Source of the DNA: an uncultured Lachnospiraceae bacterium
GTDB taxonomy: Bacteria; Bacillota; Clostridia; Lachnospirales; Lachnospiraceae
Assembly (NCBI GenBank): GCA_946040795.1
Contig: CAMGCK010000001.1
Span: 1 to 64,000 of the forward strand
Length of the DNA stretch: 64,000 bases
Direction of reading: 5' to 3'
Within the stretch, counting starts at the first letter, position 1, and every line of letters begins with the position of its first letter. Below are positions 18,130-26,298 of the stretch, piece after piece. Both the position numbers and the translations under genes were made by a program. A model generated the notes under the pieces. It saw only the letters and a program-made list of their open reading frames with translations, did no database searches and was not told where the DNA came from.

Positions 18130-19476
18130 ATGGCTTTTGAGAGTCTTTCGGAAAAATTTCAGAATATATTCGGCGGACTGAAGGGAAAAGGACGCCTGAC
18201 GGAAGCGGATGTCAAGCTGGCCATGAGGGAAGTCAAGATGGCTCTCCTGGAGGCCGATGTCAACTTCAAGGTCGTCAAGCAGTTCGTCAGCAAGGTACAG
18301 GAGCGTGCCGTCGGTGAAGACATCATGAACGGTCTGAACCCCGGTCAGATGGTCATCAAGGTCGTTCAGGATGAAATGATCAACCTGATGGGACCGGAAC
18401 CGGTGGAACTGATTCTGAAGCCGGCCGGTGAGATCTCCGTGATCATGCTCTGCGGTCTTCAGGGTGCGGGTAAAACCACCATGGCCGCCAAGCTTGCCGG
18501 AAAGCTCGTCAGAAACGGCAAGAAACCGCTTCTGGCAGCATGTGACGTCTATCGTCCCGCAGCTATCAAACAGCTGCAGATCAATGGTGAAAAGCTGGGC
18601 ATTCCGGTTTTTGCCATGGGTGATAAAAACAAACCGCAGGACATTGCCAAGGCAGCGCTGATGCATGCCAGGGAAAACGGCAATAATGTCCTGATCCTCG
18701 ATACCGCCGGCCGTCTGCATGTGGATGAAGACATGATGCAGGAGCTGGTTGAGATCAAGGAAAATGTGGATGTTTACAAGACCATCCTGGTTGTCGACGC
18801 AATGACCGGTCAGGACGCAGTCAATGTAGCAACATCCTTCAATGATGAGATCGGCATCGACGGCGTCATCCTGACCAAGCTGGATGGTGACACACGCGGC
18901 GGTGCGGCGCTTTCCATCCGTGCCGTGACCGGAAAACCGATCCTTTTCTCCGGCGTCGGCGAGAAACTGACCGACGTGGAGCAGTTCTATCCGGACCGCA
19001 TGGCCGGCCGTATCCTCGGAATGGGCGATGTCCTTTCCCTGATCGAAAAGGCTGCCGAGCAGGTGGATCAGAACGACGCAAAGGCCCTTGAGCAGAAACT
19101 GAAAAAGGGCAAGTTCGACTATGAAGACTATCTGATGCAGATGCAGCAGATGAAAAAGATGGGCGGCATCGGCGCCATCATGAACATGCTTCCGGGCATG
19201 GGCATGGGCAGCAAACTGAAAAACATGCCGGACATGGACGAGGCCGAGCGTCAGCTTCAGAAGATCGAAGCCATTATCTACTCCATGACCAAGTATGAAC
19301 GCACCCATCCGGATTGCCTGAATCCTTCCCGCAAGAACCGTATTGCAAAAGGTTCCGGCCAGCCCATTCAGGAGGTCAATCGCCTGGTCAAGCAGTTTGA
19401 ACAGAGCCGGAAGATGATGAAGCAGATGTCCGGCATGATGAAGGGCAAGGGAAACCGTTTCCGCCTGCCGTTCTAA
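18130..19476 (+). CDS. ffh: Signal recognition particle protein Ffh
   Basis: The SRP54 GTPase (448 residues) that binds signal peptides and 4.5S/6S-type SRP RNA and docks with FtsY at the membrane. It has an N domain (about 1-90), a G domain with G1 GLQGAGKTT, DVYRPAA, DTAGRL and TKLDGD, and a methionine-rich M domain (about 300-448) with the GAIMNMLPGMG finger loop and the GSGQPIQEVN RNA-binding helix. The start follows acaggag. Core member of the secretion/translation operon. Confidence 0.98.
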   Translation: MAFESLSEKFQNIFGGLKGKGRLTEADVKLAMREVKMALLEADVNFKVVKQFVSKVQERAVGEDIMNGLNPGQMVIKVVQDEMINLMGPEPVELILKPAGEISVIMLCGLQGAGKTTMAAKLAGKLVRNGKKPLLAACDVYRPAAIKQLQINGEKLGIPVFAMGDKNKPQDIAKAALMHARENGNNVLILDTAGRLHVDEDMMQELVEIKENVDVYKTILVVDAMTGQDAVNVATSFNDEIGIDGVILTKLDGDTRGGAALSIRAVTGKPILFSGVGEKLTDVEQFYPDRMAGRILGMGDVLSLIEKAAEQVDQNDAKALEQKLKKGKFDYEDYLMQMQQMKKMGGIGAIMNMLPGMGMGSKLKNMPDMDEAERQLQKIEAIIYSMTKYERTHPDCLNPSRKNRIAKGSGQPIQEVNRLVKQFEQSRKMMKQMSGMMKGKGNRFRLPF

Positions 19477-19540
19477 AACAGGGTATATCAGCACAGGCTG
19501 TACCACATAAATTACAAAAGATCCTTTGGAGGAAAAGAAA

Positions 19541-19783
19541 ATGATTAAATTAAGATTAAAGAGAATGGGTAAGAAGAGAAATCCGATCTATCGTATCGTT
19601 GTAGCTGACGCTCGCTCACCGCGTGACGGTCGTTTCATCGATGAGATCGGCACCTATGATCCGAACCAGGAACCGTCTGTTGTCAAGGTTGACGCAGAAG
19701 CTGCTAAGAAGTGGATCGCTGACGGCGCACAGCCGACCGAGACCGTTGCTCGTTTATTAAAGGAAGCCGGTATCACGAAATAA
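19541..19783 (+). CDS. rpsP: 30S ribosomal protein S16
   Basis: An 80-residue S16 protein that stabilises the 5' domain of 16S rRNA. Hallmark sequences are [11 protein letters not shown] at the start, [14 protein letters not shown] and IGTYDP. The ATG at 19541 is preceded by tttggagg and matches the canonical N-terminus; an in-frame start 15 nt upstream would add foreign residues. Codon use is strongly biased, as expected of a highly expressed gene. Confidence 0.98.
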   Translation: MIKLRLKRMGKKRNPIYRIVVADARSPRDGRFIDEIGTYDPNQEPSVVKVDAEAAKKWIADGAQPTETVARLLKEAGITK

Positions 19784-19817
19784 TTCAACGTACCGCATTC
19801 AATAAGGAGGTACCGGA

Positions 19818-20045
19818 TTGAAGGAACTGGTAGAGACGATTGCGAAGGCGCTTGTTGATGCGCCGGATCAGGTGGTCGTTACCGAGCAGACCAGCGAAAA
19901 GGGCACCCTGATCACACTGAAGGTTGCTCAGGCTGACATCGGTAAGGTCATCGGCAAACAGGGCAAGGTTGCGAATGCAATTCGTTCCGTTGTGAAGGCG
20001 GCCGGCATTCGCAAGGGTGTTCATGTAATGGTGGACATTGAGTAA
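19818..20045 (+). CDS. khpA: KH-domain RNA-binding protein KhpA
   Basis: A 75-residue single KH domain (YlqC family) with the GKVIGKQGKVANAIR loop carrying GKQG. KhpA acts with KhpB/Jag as a global RNA chaperone affecting cell elongation in firmicutes. Translation starts at TTG (19818), supported by aaggagg 7 nt upstream. Its position between rpsP and rimM is the conserved one. A long hairpin follows immediately. Confidence 0.94.
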   Translation: MKELVETIAKALVDAPDQVVVTEQTSEKGTLITLKVAQADIGKVIGKQGKVANAIRSVVKAAGIRKGVHVMVDIE

Positions 20046-20057
20046 TAATGCTGATAT

Positions 20058-20115
20058 GATAGGGAACAGGGGAACCCCGGCCGGAGAACGGCATGCGGGC
20101 ACTTTGTTCCCTATC
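20058..20115 (+). other. Structured intercistronic hairpin between khpA and rimM
   Basis: An exact 11-bp stem pairs 20058-20068 with 20105-20115. The 36-nt interior is itself GC-rich and self-complementary (ggggaacccc, ccggccgg). Only a weak T-rich stretch follows, so it may be an attenuator, an RNA-processing or stability element, or an autoregulatory site. It splits rpsP-khpA from rimM-trmD. Confidence 0.6.
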
Positions 20116-20203
20116 GTTTGCTTTATCCGTCATGCGGATCCTGCGTTCTGCGAGAAGCATGCGGATATTTATCAATCAGAGAACGGACATAACGGAAGAA
20201 AAT

Positions 20204-20710
20204 ATGATTGAATACTTACGAATCGGCGTGATCACACAGCCTCACGGAATCAAGGGTGAAGTCAAGGTCTATCCCACGACGGATGATCTGGACCGTTTTA
20301 ATCAGGTGGAGGATGTCCTCCTGGAGACAAAGAAGGGCCGTACGCCCATGAAGATCCAGGGGGTGAAATATTTTAAGGGCATGGCCATCCTGAAACTTTC
20401 CGGCATCAATTCCATGGATGAAGCAGAAACCTGGCGACAGGCTGACATCATGATCCACCGTTCCCAGTCGCCGTTAGAGGAAGGACAGTATTTCATCGCC
20501 GACCTCATCGGCTGTACGGTCTACCGGGACGATGATACCGTCCTCGGCGAACTGACCGATGTACTGCAGACCGGCGCCAACGACGTCTTTGAAGTGAAGA
20601 GACCGGACGGAAAGGAAGTGCTCCTTCCGCGTATTCCGGAATGCATCCTTTCCATCGATGTGGAAGCAAGAAAGATCCGGGCGTATGTCATTCCCGGCCT
20701 GGAGGACTGA
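20204..20710 (+). CDS. rimM: 16S rRNA maturation factor RimM
   Basis: A 168-residue assembly factor for the 30S head (binds S19). The N-terminal beta-barrel holds RIGVITQPHGIKGEVKVYP, and the C-terminal PRC barrel holds YFIADLIGCTVY with the IDVEARKIRAYVIPGL end. The start at 20204 lies behind ggaagaa; an open frame extending upstream through the hairpin is not conserved protein. It ends 2 nt before trmD. Confidence 0.94.
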   Translation: MIEYLRIGVITQPHGIKGEVKVYPTTDDLDRFNQVEDVLLETKKGRTPMKIQGVKYFKGMAILKLSGINSMDEAETWRQADIMIHRSQSPLEEGQYFIADLIGCTVYRDDDTVLGELTDVLQTGANDVFEVKRPDGKEVLLPRIPECILSIDVEARKIRAYVIPGLED

Positions 20711-20712
20711 CC

Positions 20713-21489
20713 ATGAATTTTCACGTGATGACACTGTTCCCCGAACTGATTGAAGGAGCCGCGTCACAGAGCATTCTTGGCCGGGCGGAAAACAGGGGCA
20801 TTATTTCCGTGGAAGCGGTCAATATCCGTGATTACTCCACGGACATGAAGCATCACCATGTGGACGATTACCCTTACGGCGGCGGTGCCGGCATGCTGAT
20901 GCAGGTCGAGCCCATTTACCGCTGCCATGAAGATCTGACGGAAAAAATCGGTCATCCTGCGCGGGTCATCTATCTGACGCCCCAGGGAAAGGTCTTTGAT
21001 CAGGCCATGGCTCGTGAATTTGCGGAAGAAGAAGACCTGATCTTTTTATGCGGCCACTATGAGGGCGTGGATGAGCGGGTGCTGGACATGATCGTGACGG
21101 ACTGCGTGTCCATCGGCGATTATGTGCTGACTGGCGGCGAGCTTCCGTCCCTGGTTATGATCGATGCCATCTCCCGCATGGTACCCGGTGTCCTTGCCGG
21201 CGACAGCGCGGAGATCGAAAGCTTCCATGACAACCTGCTGGAGTATCCGCAGTACACGCGCCCGGAGGAATTCATGGGCCGTAAGGTGCCGGAGATCCTG
21301 CTTTCCGGCCATCACGCCAATATTGAAAAATGGCGCCGTGAAAAGCGCATTGAACGAACCCTTGAGGTCCGTCCGGACCTGCTGGAAAAAGCCAATCTCT
21401 CCAAGAGCGACCTGAAGTATCTCAGGAAGCTGAAGGAGGAACGGAAAAAGGAAGAAATGAGGAATGAACAGTCAGAAGAGCAGTCATGA
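20713..21489 (+). CDS. trmD: tRNA (guanine-37-N1)-methyltransferase
   Basis: A SPOUT methyltransferase of 258 residues that makes m1G37 and so prevents frameshifting. Conserved parts are the N-terminal MTLFPELIEG, the DDYPYGGGAGMLMQVEP loop, GHYEGVDERV and the trefoil-knot AdoMet site around YVLTGGELPSLVMIDAISR. The start at 20713 follows ggagga of the rimM end. The C-terminus runs 26 bp into the next, unrecognised gene. Confidence 0.96.
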   Translation: MNFHVMTLFPELIEGAASQSILGRAENRGIISVEAVNIRDYSTDMKHHHVDDYPYGGGAGMLMQVEPIYRCHEDLTEKIGHPARVIYLTPQGKVFDQAMAREFAEEEDLIFLCGHYEGVDERVLDMIVTDCVSIGDYVLTGGELPSLVMIDAISRMVPGVLAGDSAEIESFHDNLLEYPQYTRPEEFMGRKVPEILLSGHHANIEKWRREKRIERTLEVRPDLLEKANLSKSDLKYLRKLKEERKKEEMRNEQSEEQS

Positions 21490-22597
21490 AGAATACGGAC
21501 TGTGGATCGTGACCCGGGTGATGCAGAAAAAACACATCACGCTGAAGGAGAACGGTCTTTCTTTTGACGGGCAGAAACATGATGTCACCGGAGTTCGTTT
21601 TGCACCGGAACTGAAAAATGATCCGGAGATCCTGGAAACGCTCCGGGAAACGGCTCGCGGATATCTGAAACTGTATTATTTCCTGGAAGAGGATCCGGCG
21701 CTGCGGTTCGACAGCGTGGAATACACTGCGGAGGAAAATGATCCGCCGGTGACCGGCATGACGCTTCTTTCACTGTTTGAGACCGGTCAGCTCCGGTTGA
21801 AGGAAAGCGGAGAAGGGGACTGGACACTGATCTACGACAGTGGGTACACGGAAAAATTTCCGGAGCCGGAGAAGGTCGTGCGCCGGGTGTTTGAGGACAT
21901 CGTCCGCTTTGGCGGCGCGGATCCGGAACAGTATGCGCTGACACTGATGACACGCGGCGGATTCCGGACAGAAGATCTTTCCGATGATCTGTCCGTCACG
22001 TCCTGCTATGAGGATGAGGAATGGTATTCGGAGTGGGAAGAAGACACGCCGGAAATTAATTTGAAAGAAACAGACGAGGGGGAGCTTTCGGTCAGTTTTT
22101 CCGATGGGGAAAAGACGGAGCGTGAACTCATCGTTGAAAAAAACATGGAGGATACGCTGAAGCGGCTCAGCCGGATGATCTCGGACATTGACGAGGGTGC
22201 CGGTGAGAGCGGCGCAGGCAGCTCCGGATATGCACTTACTTATAACGATCATGGAACTGTGGAAGGGAGCCGGCTGACAGCCGCGGTCCCGGACGGATTC
22301 CGCGCGGAAACGGATACGGAGGACCTCCTTCTGATCCTGTGGCTGCCCAACCCGGACAATCCGGAGATCTGGGAGGCTTCGGGGTTTGCCCTGACCGCGG
22401 AAAATGTTGAGATCGCCGGAGATTCCGGAGCGGGCGGGGAAAATCTCAACCGGACCGCGAACGGTCAGAACCTGCGTTTTGAGTGCGTACGGGGCAATGT
22501 TCTGTTCACAGTTCTAATGACACATGTGGAGCAGGGGAAACAGACGGAAGCCGAAGAAACGGCCCGCCGCCTGCTTTCGGGCATTACCATTCGATGA
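21464..22597 (+). CDS. Unrecognised acidic protein in the trmD-hprK interval
   Basis: A 377-residue protein that I do not recognise. It is strongly acidic, has no signal peptide or membrane segment, and appears to have two parts. Residues about 1-235 include an Asp/Glu-rich stretch near 185-215. A Gly/Ser linker (about 245-257) then leads to a C-terminal beta-rich domain whose pattern (TAAVPDGFRAETDTEDLLL, then a late amphipathic helix) recalls small secreted lipoprotein-like folds. The start lies inside trmD with a weak purine-rich site. Many related genomes carry rplS after trmD; here this gene takes that place. The frame and codon use look like a real gene. Confidence 0.7.
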   Translation: MNSQKSSHEEYGLWIVTRVMQKKHITLKENGLSFDGQKHDVTGVRFAPELKNDPEILETLRETARGYLKLYYFLEEDPALRFDSVEYTAEENDPPVTGMTLLSLFETGQLRLKESGEGDWTLIYDSGYTEKFPEPEKVVRRVFEDIVRFGGADPEQYALTLMTRGGFRTEDLSDDLSVTSCYEDEEWYSEWEEDTPEINLKETDEGELSVSFSDGEKTERELIVEKNMEDTLKRLSRMISDIDEGAGESGAGSSGYALTYNDHGTVEGSRLTAAVPDGFRAETDTEDLLLILWLPNPDNPEIWEASGFALTAENVEIAGDSGAGGENLNRTANGQNLRFECVRGNVLFTVLMTHVEQGKQTEAEETARRLLSGITIR

Positions 22598-22612
22598 TTT
22601 GAGGGTAAAGAA

Positions 22613-23581
22613 ATGAGAAGAGCAACTGAAAAGCCCAGAGTCAAGGTCAGTACTCTGGCAAAGAAGATGGAACTGGAAAATCTCACGAAGGGATTGGACC
22701 TGGATGAGCATTTCATCACTGTTCCGGACATCAACCGTCCGTCCCTGCAGCTTACCGGCTTCTGGGAATACTTTGACACTTCCCGTGTACAGATCGTAGG
22801 TCTTGTGGAATATGTCTACATGCAGCAGATGGAGCCGGAATTCCGCACCAGGATCTATCATGAATTCCTGGAGCAGAAGATCCCCTGCATCATTTTCTGC
22901 CGCTCCAAGATGCCTGATGACGAATTCGTTCAGATCGCCGCCAAATGCGGTGTTCCGGTTCTGATCTCCGACAAATCAACATCCATGCTGACCGCTGAGG
23001 TCATTCGCTGGCTGCACATCCAGCTGGCGCCGATGATCACCATCCACGGCGTTCTGGTCGATGTATATGGCGAAGGTGTTCTCATCACCGGTGAATCCGG
23101 CATTGGTAAATCTGAAGCTGCCATCGAACTCATCAAGCGCGGACACCGTCTGGTTTCCGATGACGTCGTTGAGATCCGCAAGGTCTCCGATGATACGCTT
23201 GTGGGAAGCGCGCCGGCCATCACCCGTCATTTCATCGAGCTCCGCGGTATCGGCATCATCGATGTCAAGACGCTGTTCGGTGTTGAATGTGTCAAGAACA
23301 CGCAGAGCATCGACCTGGTCCTGCATCTGGAAGACTGGTCCGCCGATACGGAATATGACCGCATGGGTATGGAAGATCAGTATATCGAATATCTGGGCAA
23401 CAAGGTGGTCTGCCATCATCTGCCGGTCCGTCCGGGCCGCAACCTGGCCGTCATTGTCGAGTCCGCAGCCGTTAACCATCGTCAGAAAAAGATGGGTTAC
23501 AACGCTGCGCATGAGCTCTACAAGCGTGTTCAGAACAACCTGAGAAACCATGGAGAAGAAGAGAATGATATCTTCTATTGA
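22613..23581 (+). CDS. hprK: HPr kinase/phosphorylase
   Basis: A bifunctional enzyme (322 residues) that phosphorylates HPr and Crh on the regulatory serine in response to glycolytic intermediates and reverses it with phosphate; the central sensor of CcpA-type catabolite repression. The N-terminal domain is about residues 1-130. The catalytic domain has His145 in IHGVLVDVYG, the P-loop GESGIGKSE (Lys166) and the family signature LRGIGIIDVKTLFG. The start follows gagggtaaag. The adjacent murB and the Crh-like gene at 26036 complete a regulatory neighbourhood. Confidence 0.97.
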   Translation: MRRATEKPRVKVSTLAKKMELENLTKGLDLDEHFITVPDINRPSLQLTGFWEYFDTSRVQIVGLVEYVYMQQMEPEFRTRIYHEFLEQKIPCIIFCRSKMPDDEFVQIAAKCGVPVLISDKSTSMLTAEVIRWLHIQLAPMITIHGVLVDVYGEGVLITGESGIGKSEAAIELIKRGHRLVSDDVVEIRKVSDDTLVGSAPAITRHFIELRGIGIIDVKTLFGVECVKNTQSIDLVLHLEDWSADTEYDRMGMEDQYIEYLGNKVVCHHLPVRPGRNLAVIVESAAVNHRQKKMGYNAAHELYKRVQNNLRNHGEEENDIFY

Positions 23582-24473
23582 TCTTAAACGGATCGCGGGA
23601 GAAGAGGCCGTTCTTCGGAACGAGCCGATGGCGCAGTACACCACCTTCGGTACCGGCGGTCCCGCGGATCTTTTCATCCGGCCGGACAGCCGGGAAAAAC
23701 TGGAAGCGGTCCTTGCGGCTTTGAAGGAAAGCGGTACGCCCTGCTTCATTCTGGGACGCGGAAGCAATCTTCTTGTCAGCGATGCGGGATACCGCGGCGC
23801 GGTGATCACGCTCCGAAAAAGCATGGAAGCTATCACCGTGGACGGCACTCGCGTGACTGCAGAGGCCGGAGCCATGATGCCGGAGGTCGCGCTTGCGGCA
23901 CTTCGGGCGGGACTTTCCGGACTGGAATTTGCGTCGGGAATTCCGGGAACCATCGGCGGTGGACTCATCATGAATGCCGGCGCGTACGGTTCCGAACTGA
24001 AAAATGTGGTCTGTGAGGCAGAAGTTTTAACGCCCTCCGGTGAGGTCGTTACGCTGAAGAGTGCCGAACTGGACCTTTCATACCGTCATTCCGCGCTCAT
24101 GGGAACGGAAAACATCGTCCTTTCCGTGACGATGGAACTGACACCCGGCAATCCGGAACAGATCCGCGCGGTCATGGATGATCTCAATAAACGACGGAGA
24201 GACAAACAGCCGCTGGAGTACGGATCGGCAGGAAGTACCTTCAAACGCCCGGAAGGCTATTATGCCGGTGCGCTCATTGAAGAAGCAGGTCTGAAGGGGT
24301 TTCATGTCGGAAATGCCTGGGTATCGGAAAAACACGCGGGCTTTGTGGTAAACAAAGGCGGCGCGAGCGCAGCAGAGATCATGCAGGTGATCCGTCATGT
24401 GCAGCAGGTGGTTCTGGACCGGTCCGGAGTACCGCTGGAACCGGAAGTTAGACTGTTGGGAGAATTCAATTGA
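23565..24473 (+). CDS. murB: UDP-N-acetylenolpyruvoylglucosamine reductase
   Basis: An FAD enzyme (302 residues) reducing UDP-GlcNAc-enolpyruvate to UDP-MurNAc. FAD-binding segments are YTTFGTGGPADLF, GRGSNLLVSDAG and SGIPGTIGGGLIMNAGAYG. The catalytic Ser is in GSAGSTFKRPEG and the C-terminal Glu in PLEPEVRLLGEF, a type II MurB. The start at 23565 is preferred over 23550 because ggagaa lies 7 nt before it. Overlaps hprK by 17 bp. It is the only mur gene in this block; the others seen here are at 50-52 kb. Confidence 0.96.
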   Translation: MISSIDLKRIAGEEAVLRNEPMAQYTTFGTGGPADLFIRPDSREKLEAVLAALKESGTPCFILGRGSNLLVSDAGYRGAVITLRKSMEAITVDGTRVTAEAGAMMPEVALAALRAGLSGLEFASGIPGTIGGGLIMNAGAYGSELKNVVCEAEVLTPSGEVVTLKSAELDLSYRHSALMGTENIVLSVTMELTPGNPEQIRAVMDDLNKRRRDKQPLEYGSAGSTFKRPEGYYAGALIEEAGLKGFHVGNAWVSEKHAGFVVNKGGASAAEIMQVIRHVQQVVLDRSGVPLEPEVRLLGEFN

Positions 24474-25342
24474 TGGATATGATCATTGTGACCGGCATGA
24501 GCGGATCCGGCAAGGGTACCGCGTTCAAAATGCTGGAGGACAGGGGCTATTTCTGTGTGGACAATCTGCCGGTGAAGCTTCTGGACCGCTTTCTGGATCT
24601 GACGAATACTGCGGAGGGCGCAAAGGATAAGATCGCGCTGGGCATTGACATCCGCGGCGGAGAAAATATCGATTCCATGCTGGAAACACTGGAGCAGCTG
24701 TTCGGCAAACACCGAATGTTCAAGATGCTGTACATGGACGCAAGCGATGAATGTCTGATTCGCCGCTATAAGGAATCCCGGCATGTGCACCCGCTTTATG
24801 AGACTGCGGGAAGTCTGGAAGAGGCCATTCACCTGGAACGGAAAAAGCTGGAGCCGGTCCGCAAACGGGCGGATTACGTGATCGACACATCATTCCTGTT
24901 GACGCGGGAACTGCAGAACCGCCTGAAGGATATTTTTGAAAATCACGGTTCCTTTAAGAATCTGAATGTCACGGTCATGACCTTTGGCTTTAAGAACGGT
25001 GTACCGCAGGAGGCGGATTTTGTGTTCGACGTGCGTTTTCTTCCGAATCCGCATTACGATCCGGTGCTGCGTCCGCATACCGGCAATGAAAAGATCATTC
25101 AGGACTATGTGCTGAACAATCCGGAGGCGGAAGAGTTTCTGGATAAACTGTTTGCCATGTTCCGGTTCCTGATTCCGCAGTTCATGAAGGCGGAGAAGAA
25201 CCAGCTGGTGATTGCCGTGGGCTGTACCGGCGGCAAGCATCGCAGTGTGTCTGTGGGCAATCGGCTGTATGAAGCGCTGAAGGAGGATACCTCCTATGGC
25301 TGCAATCTGATCCATCGGGATCTTTACAGGAACAGGAGTTGA
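24473..25342 (+). CDS. rapZ: RNase adapter / nucleotide-binding protein RapZ (YvcJ family)
   Basis: A 289-residue P-loop protein with GMSGSGKGT at residues 8-16, a Walker-B-like VDNLP region and the RapZ C-terminal signature GCTGGKHRSV. In E. coli RapZ senses glucosamine-6-phosphate and controls GlmS through small RNAs. The Gram-positive YvcJ has GTPase activity, and its role is less clear. The ATG at 24473 shares a base with the murB stop. It is followed by only one nucleotide before whiA; the yvcK/glmR gene often found between them is missing. Confidence 0.94.
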   Translation: MDMIIVTGMSGSGKGTAFKMLEDRGYFCVDNLPVKLLDRFLDLTNTAEGAKDKIALGIDIRGGENIDSMLETLEQLFGKHRMFKMLYMDASDECLIRRYKESRHVHPLYETAGSLEEAIHLERKKLEPVRKRADYVIDTSFLLTRELQNRLKDIFENHGSFKNLNVTVMTFGFKNGVPQEADFVFDVRFLPNPHYDPVLRPHTGNEKIIQDYVLNNPEAEEFLDKLFAMFRFLIPQFMKAEKNQLVIAVGCTGGKHRSVSVGNRLYEALKEDTSYGCNLIHRDLYRNRS

Positions 25343-25343
25343 C

Positions 25344-26039
25344 ATGACATTTTCGGCAAGGGTAAAAGAAGAGCTGAGCGGAATCGTTCCGCACAAGGAG
25401 CATTGTCTGAAAGCGGAGTTACAGGCATTCCTGGATGCGGAAGCGGCTTTTGACAAGGCGGAGATCCTGCAGCATACCTGCTGCAAGAAGGCGTTTCTTC
25501 GCGGATTGTTTCTGAAAAGCGGGTCCATCGGCGACCCGGAAAAGATCTATCATCTGGAGATCGTGTGCGAGACAGAAAGTCTTGCGGAGAAGGTACGGGA
25601 TCTAATTCGAAGATTTGAACTCAGCGCAAAAACAGTTGAACGTAAGGGACATTATGTGGTATACTTGAAAGAGGGAGACCAGATAGCGGACTTCCTTGCC
25701 CTGATTCAGGCCAATGTTTCCATGCTTAACATGGAAAACGTTCTTGTTGTAAAGGACGTCCGGAATAATCTGAACCGGCAGGTAAACTGTGAAACGGCAA
25801 ATATCGGAAAGACCGTGAATGCGGCCCATGCCCAGATCATGGACATTGAGTTCATTGAGAAGCACATCGGACTGGAAAATCTTCCGGAACAGCTGCGCGA
25901 GATCGCAAGACTCCGGCTGGAAAATCCGGAAGCCACGCTGAATGAGCTTGGAGAAATGTTGATCCCGCCCGTCGGAAAATCGGGCGTGAATCATAGACTG
26001 CGAAAACTTCATGAGATCGCAGAGGAGGAAAAATTATGA
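25344..26039 (+). CDS. whiA: WhiA-like DNA-binding protein with shortened N-terminal half
   Basis: WhiA is a monomeric LAGLIDADG-like protein with a C-terminal helix-turn-helix. In Bacillus it affects division and chromosome segregation; in Streptomyces, sporulation. This copy has 231 residues where about 310-320 are usual. The start MTFSARVKEELSGI is canonical, but residue 30 or so jumps directly to the CCKKAFLRGLFLKSGSIGDPEK segment, so most of the first LAGLIDADG half is lost. The second half and the C-terminal HTH, from IGLENLPEQLREIARLRLEN onward including GKSGVNHRL, are intact. The frame is continuous, so this is an in-frame deletion and not a frameshift. Confidence 0.9.
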   Translation: MTFSARVKEELSGIVPHKEHCLKAELQAFLDAEAAFDKAEILQHTCCKKAFLRGLFLKSGSIGDPEKIYHLEIVCETESLAEKVRDLIRRFELSAKTVERKGHYVVYLKEGDQIADFLALIQANVSMLNMENVLVVKDVRNNLNRQVNCETANIGKTVNAAHAQIMDIEFIEKHIGLENLPEQLREIARLRLENPEATLNELGEMLIPPVGKSGVNHRLRKLHEIAEEEKL

Positions 26040-26296
26040 AAACAAATACTGTGACAATTGGGATTCCGGACGGGCTGGATGCAAATGTGATTCCTTTATG
26101 TGTGCAGACAGCTACTAAGTTCACGTCGGAAACCACCATCAATCTTATGGACGGTACCAGAAAGATAAACGCAAGAAGTCTCATCGGACTGATGTCCATG
26201 GGGCTGACTTACGGCGATGATGTAACCATCGTGACCAACGGACCGGAAGAGGATGCGGCCCTTGAAGCAATGACCGCCTTCTTTACCGAGGCTTAA
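26036..26296 (+). CDS. Crh-like HPr paralogue lacking the PTS histidine
   Basis: An 86-residue HPr-fold protein. At the place of the HPr active site (GLHARP) it has GLDANV, so the PTS phosphorylation site His15 is Asp15 and Arg17 is Asn17. It cannot take a phosphate from enzyme I. The HprK target region is kept: INARSLIGLMSMG, with Ser48 matching HPr Ser46 after a 2-residue insertion. This resembles Bacillus Crh, which has Gln15, and the position directly after whiA is where Bacillus carries crh. Overlaps whiA by ATGA. The inferred role is a regulatory partner of HprK and CcpA, not sugar uptake. Confidence 0.85.
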   Translation: MKTNTVTIGIPDGLDANVIPLCVQTATKFTSETTINLMDGTRKINARSLIGLMSMGLTYGDDVTIVTNGPEEDAALEAMTAFFTEA

Positions 26297-26298
26297 AA

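Noticed and set aside
17881..19506. A 541-codon minus-strand frame opposite ylxM and ffh
   Set aside because: Antisense to two unmistakable genes, with composition typical of shadow frames (His, Leu and Phe rich) and no recognisable motif.
20093..20203. An upstream start for rimM at 20093
   Set aside because: The extra 37 residues are translated from the hairpin region and do not resemble RimM. The start at 20204 has its own site.
25344..26039. WhiA as a frameshifted pseudogene
   Set aside because: The frame is open from the canonical start to the canonical end, and both flanking fragments are in the same phase. It is an in-frame internal deletion.
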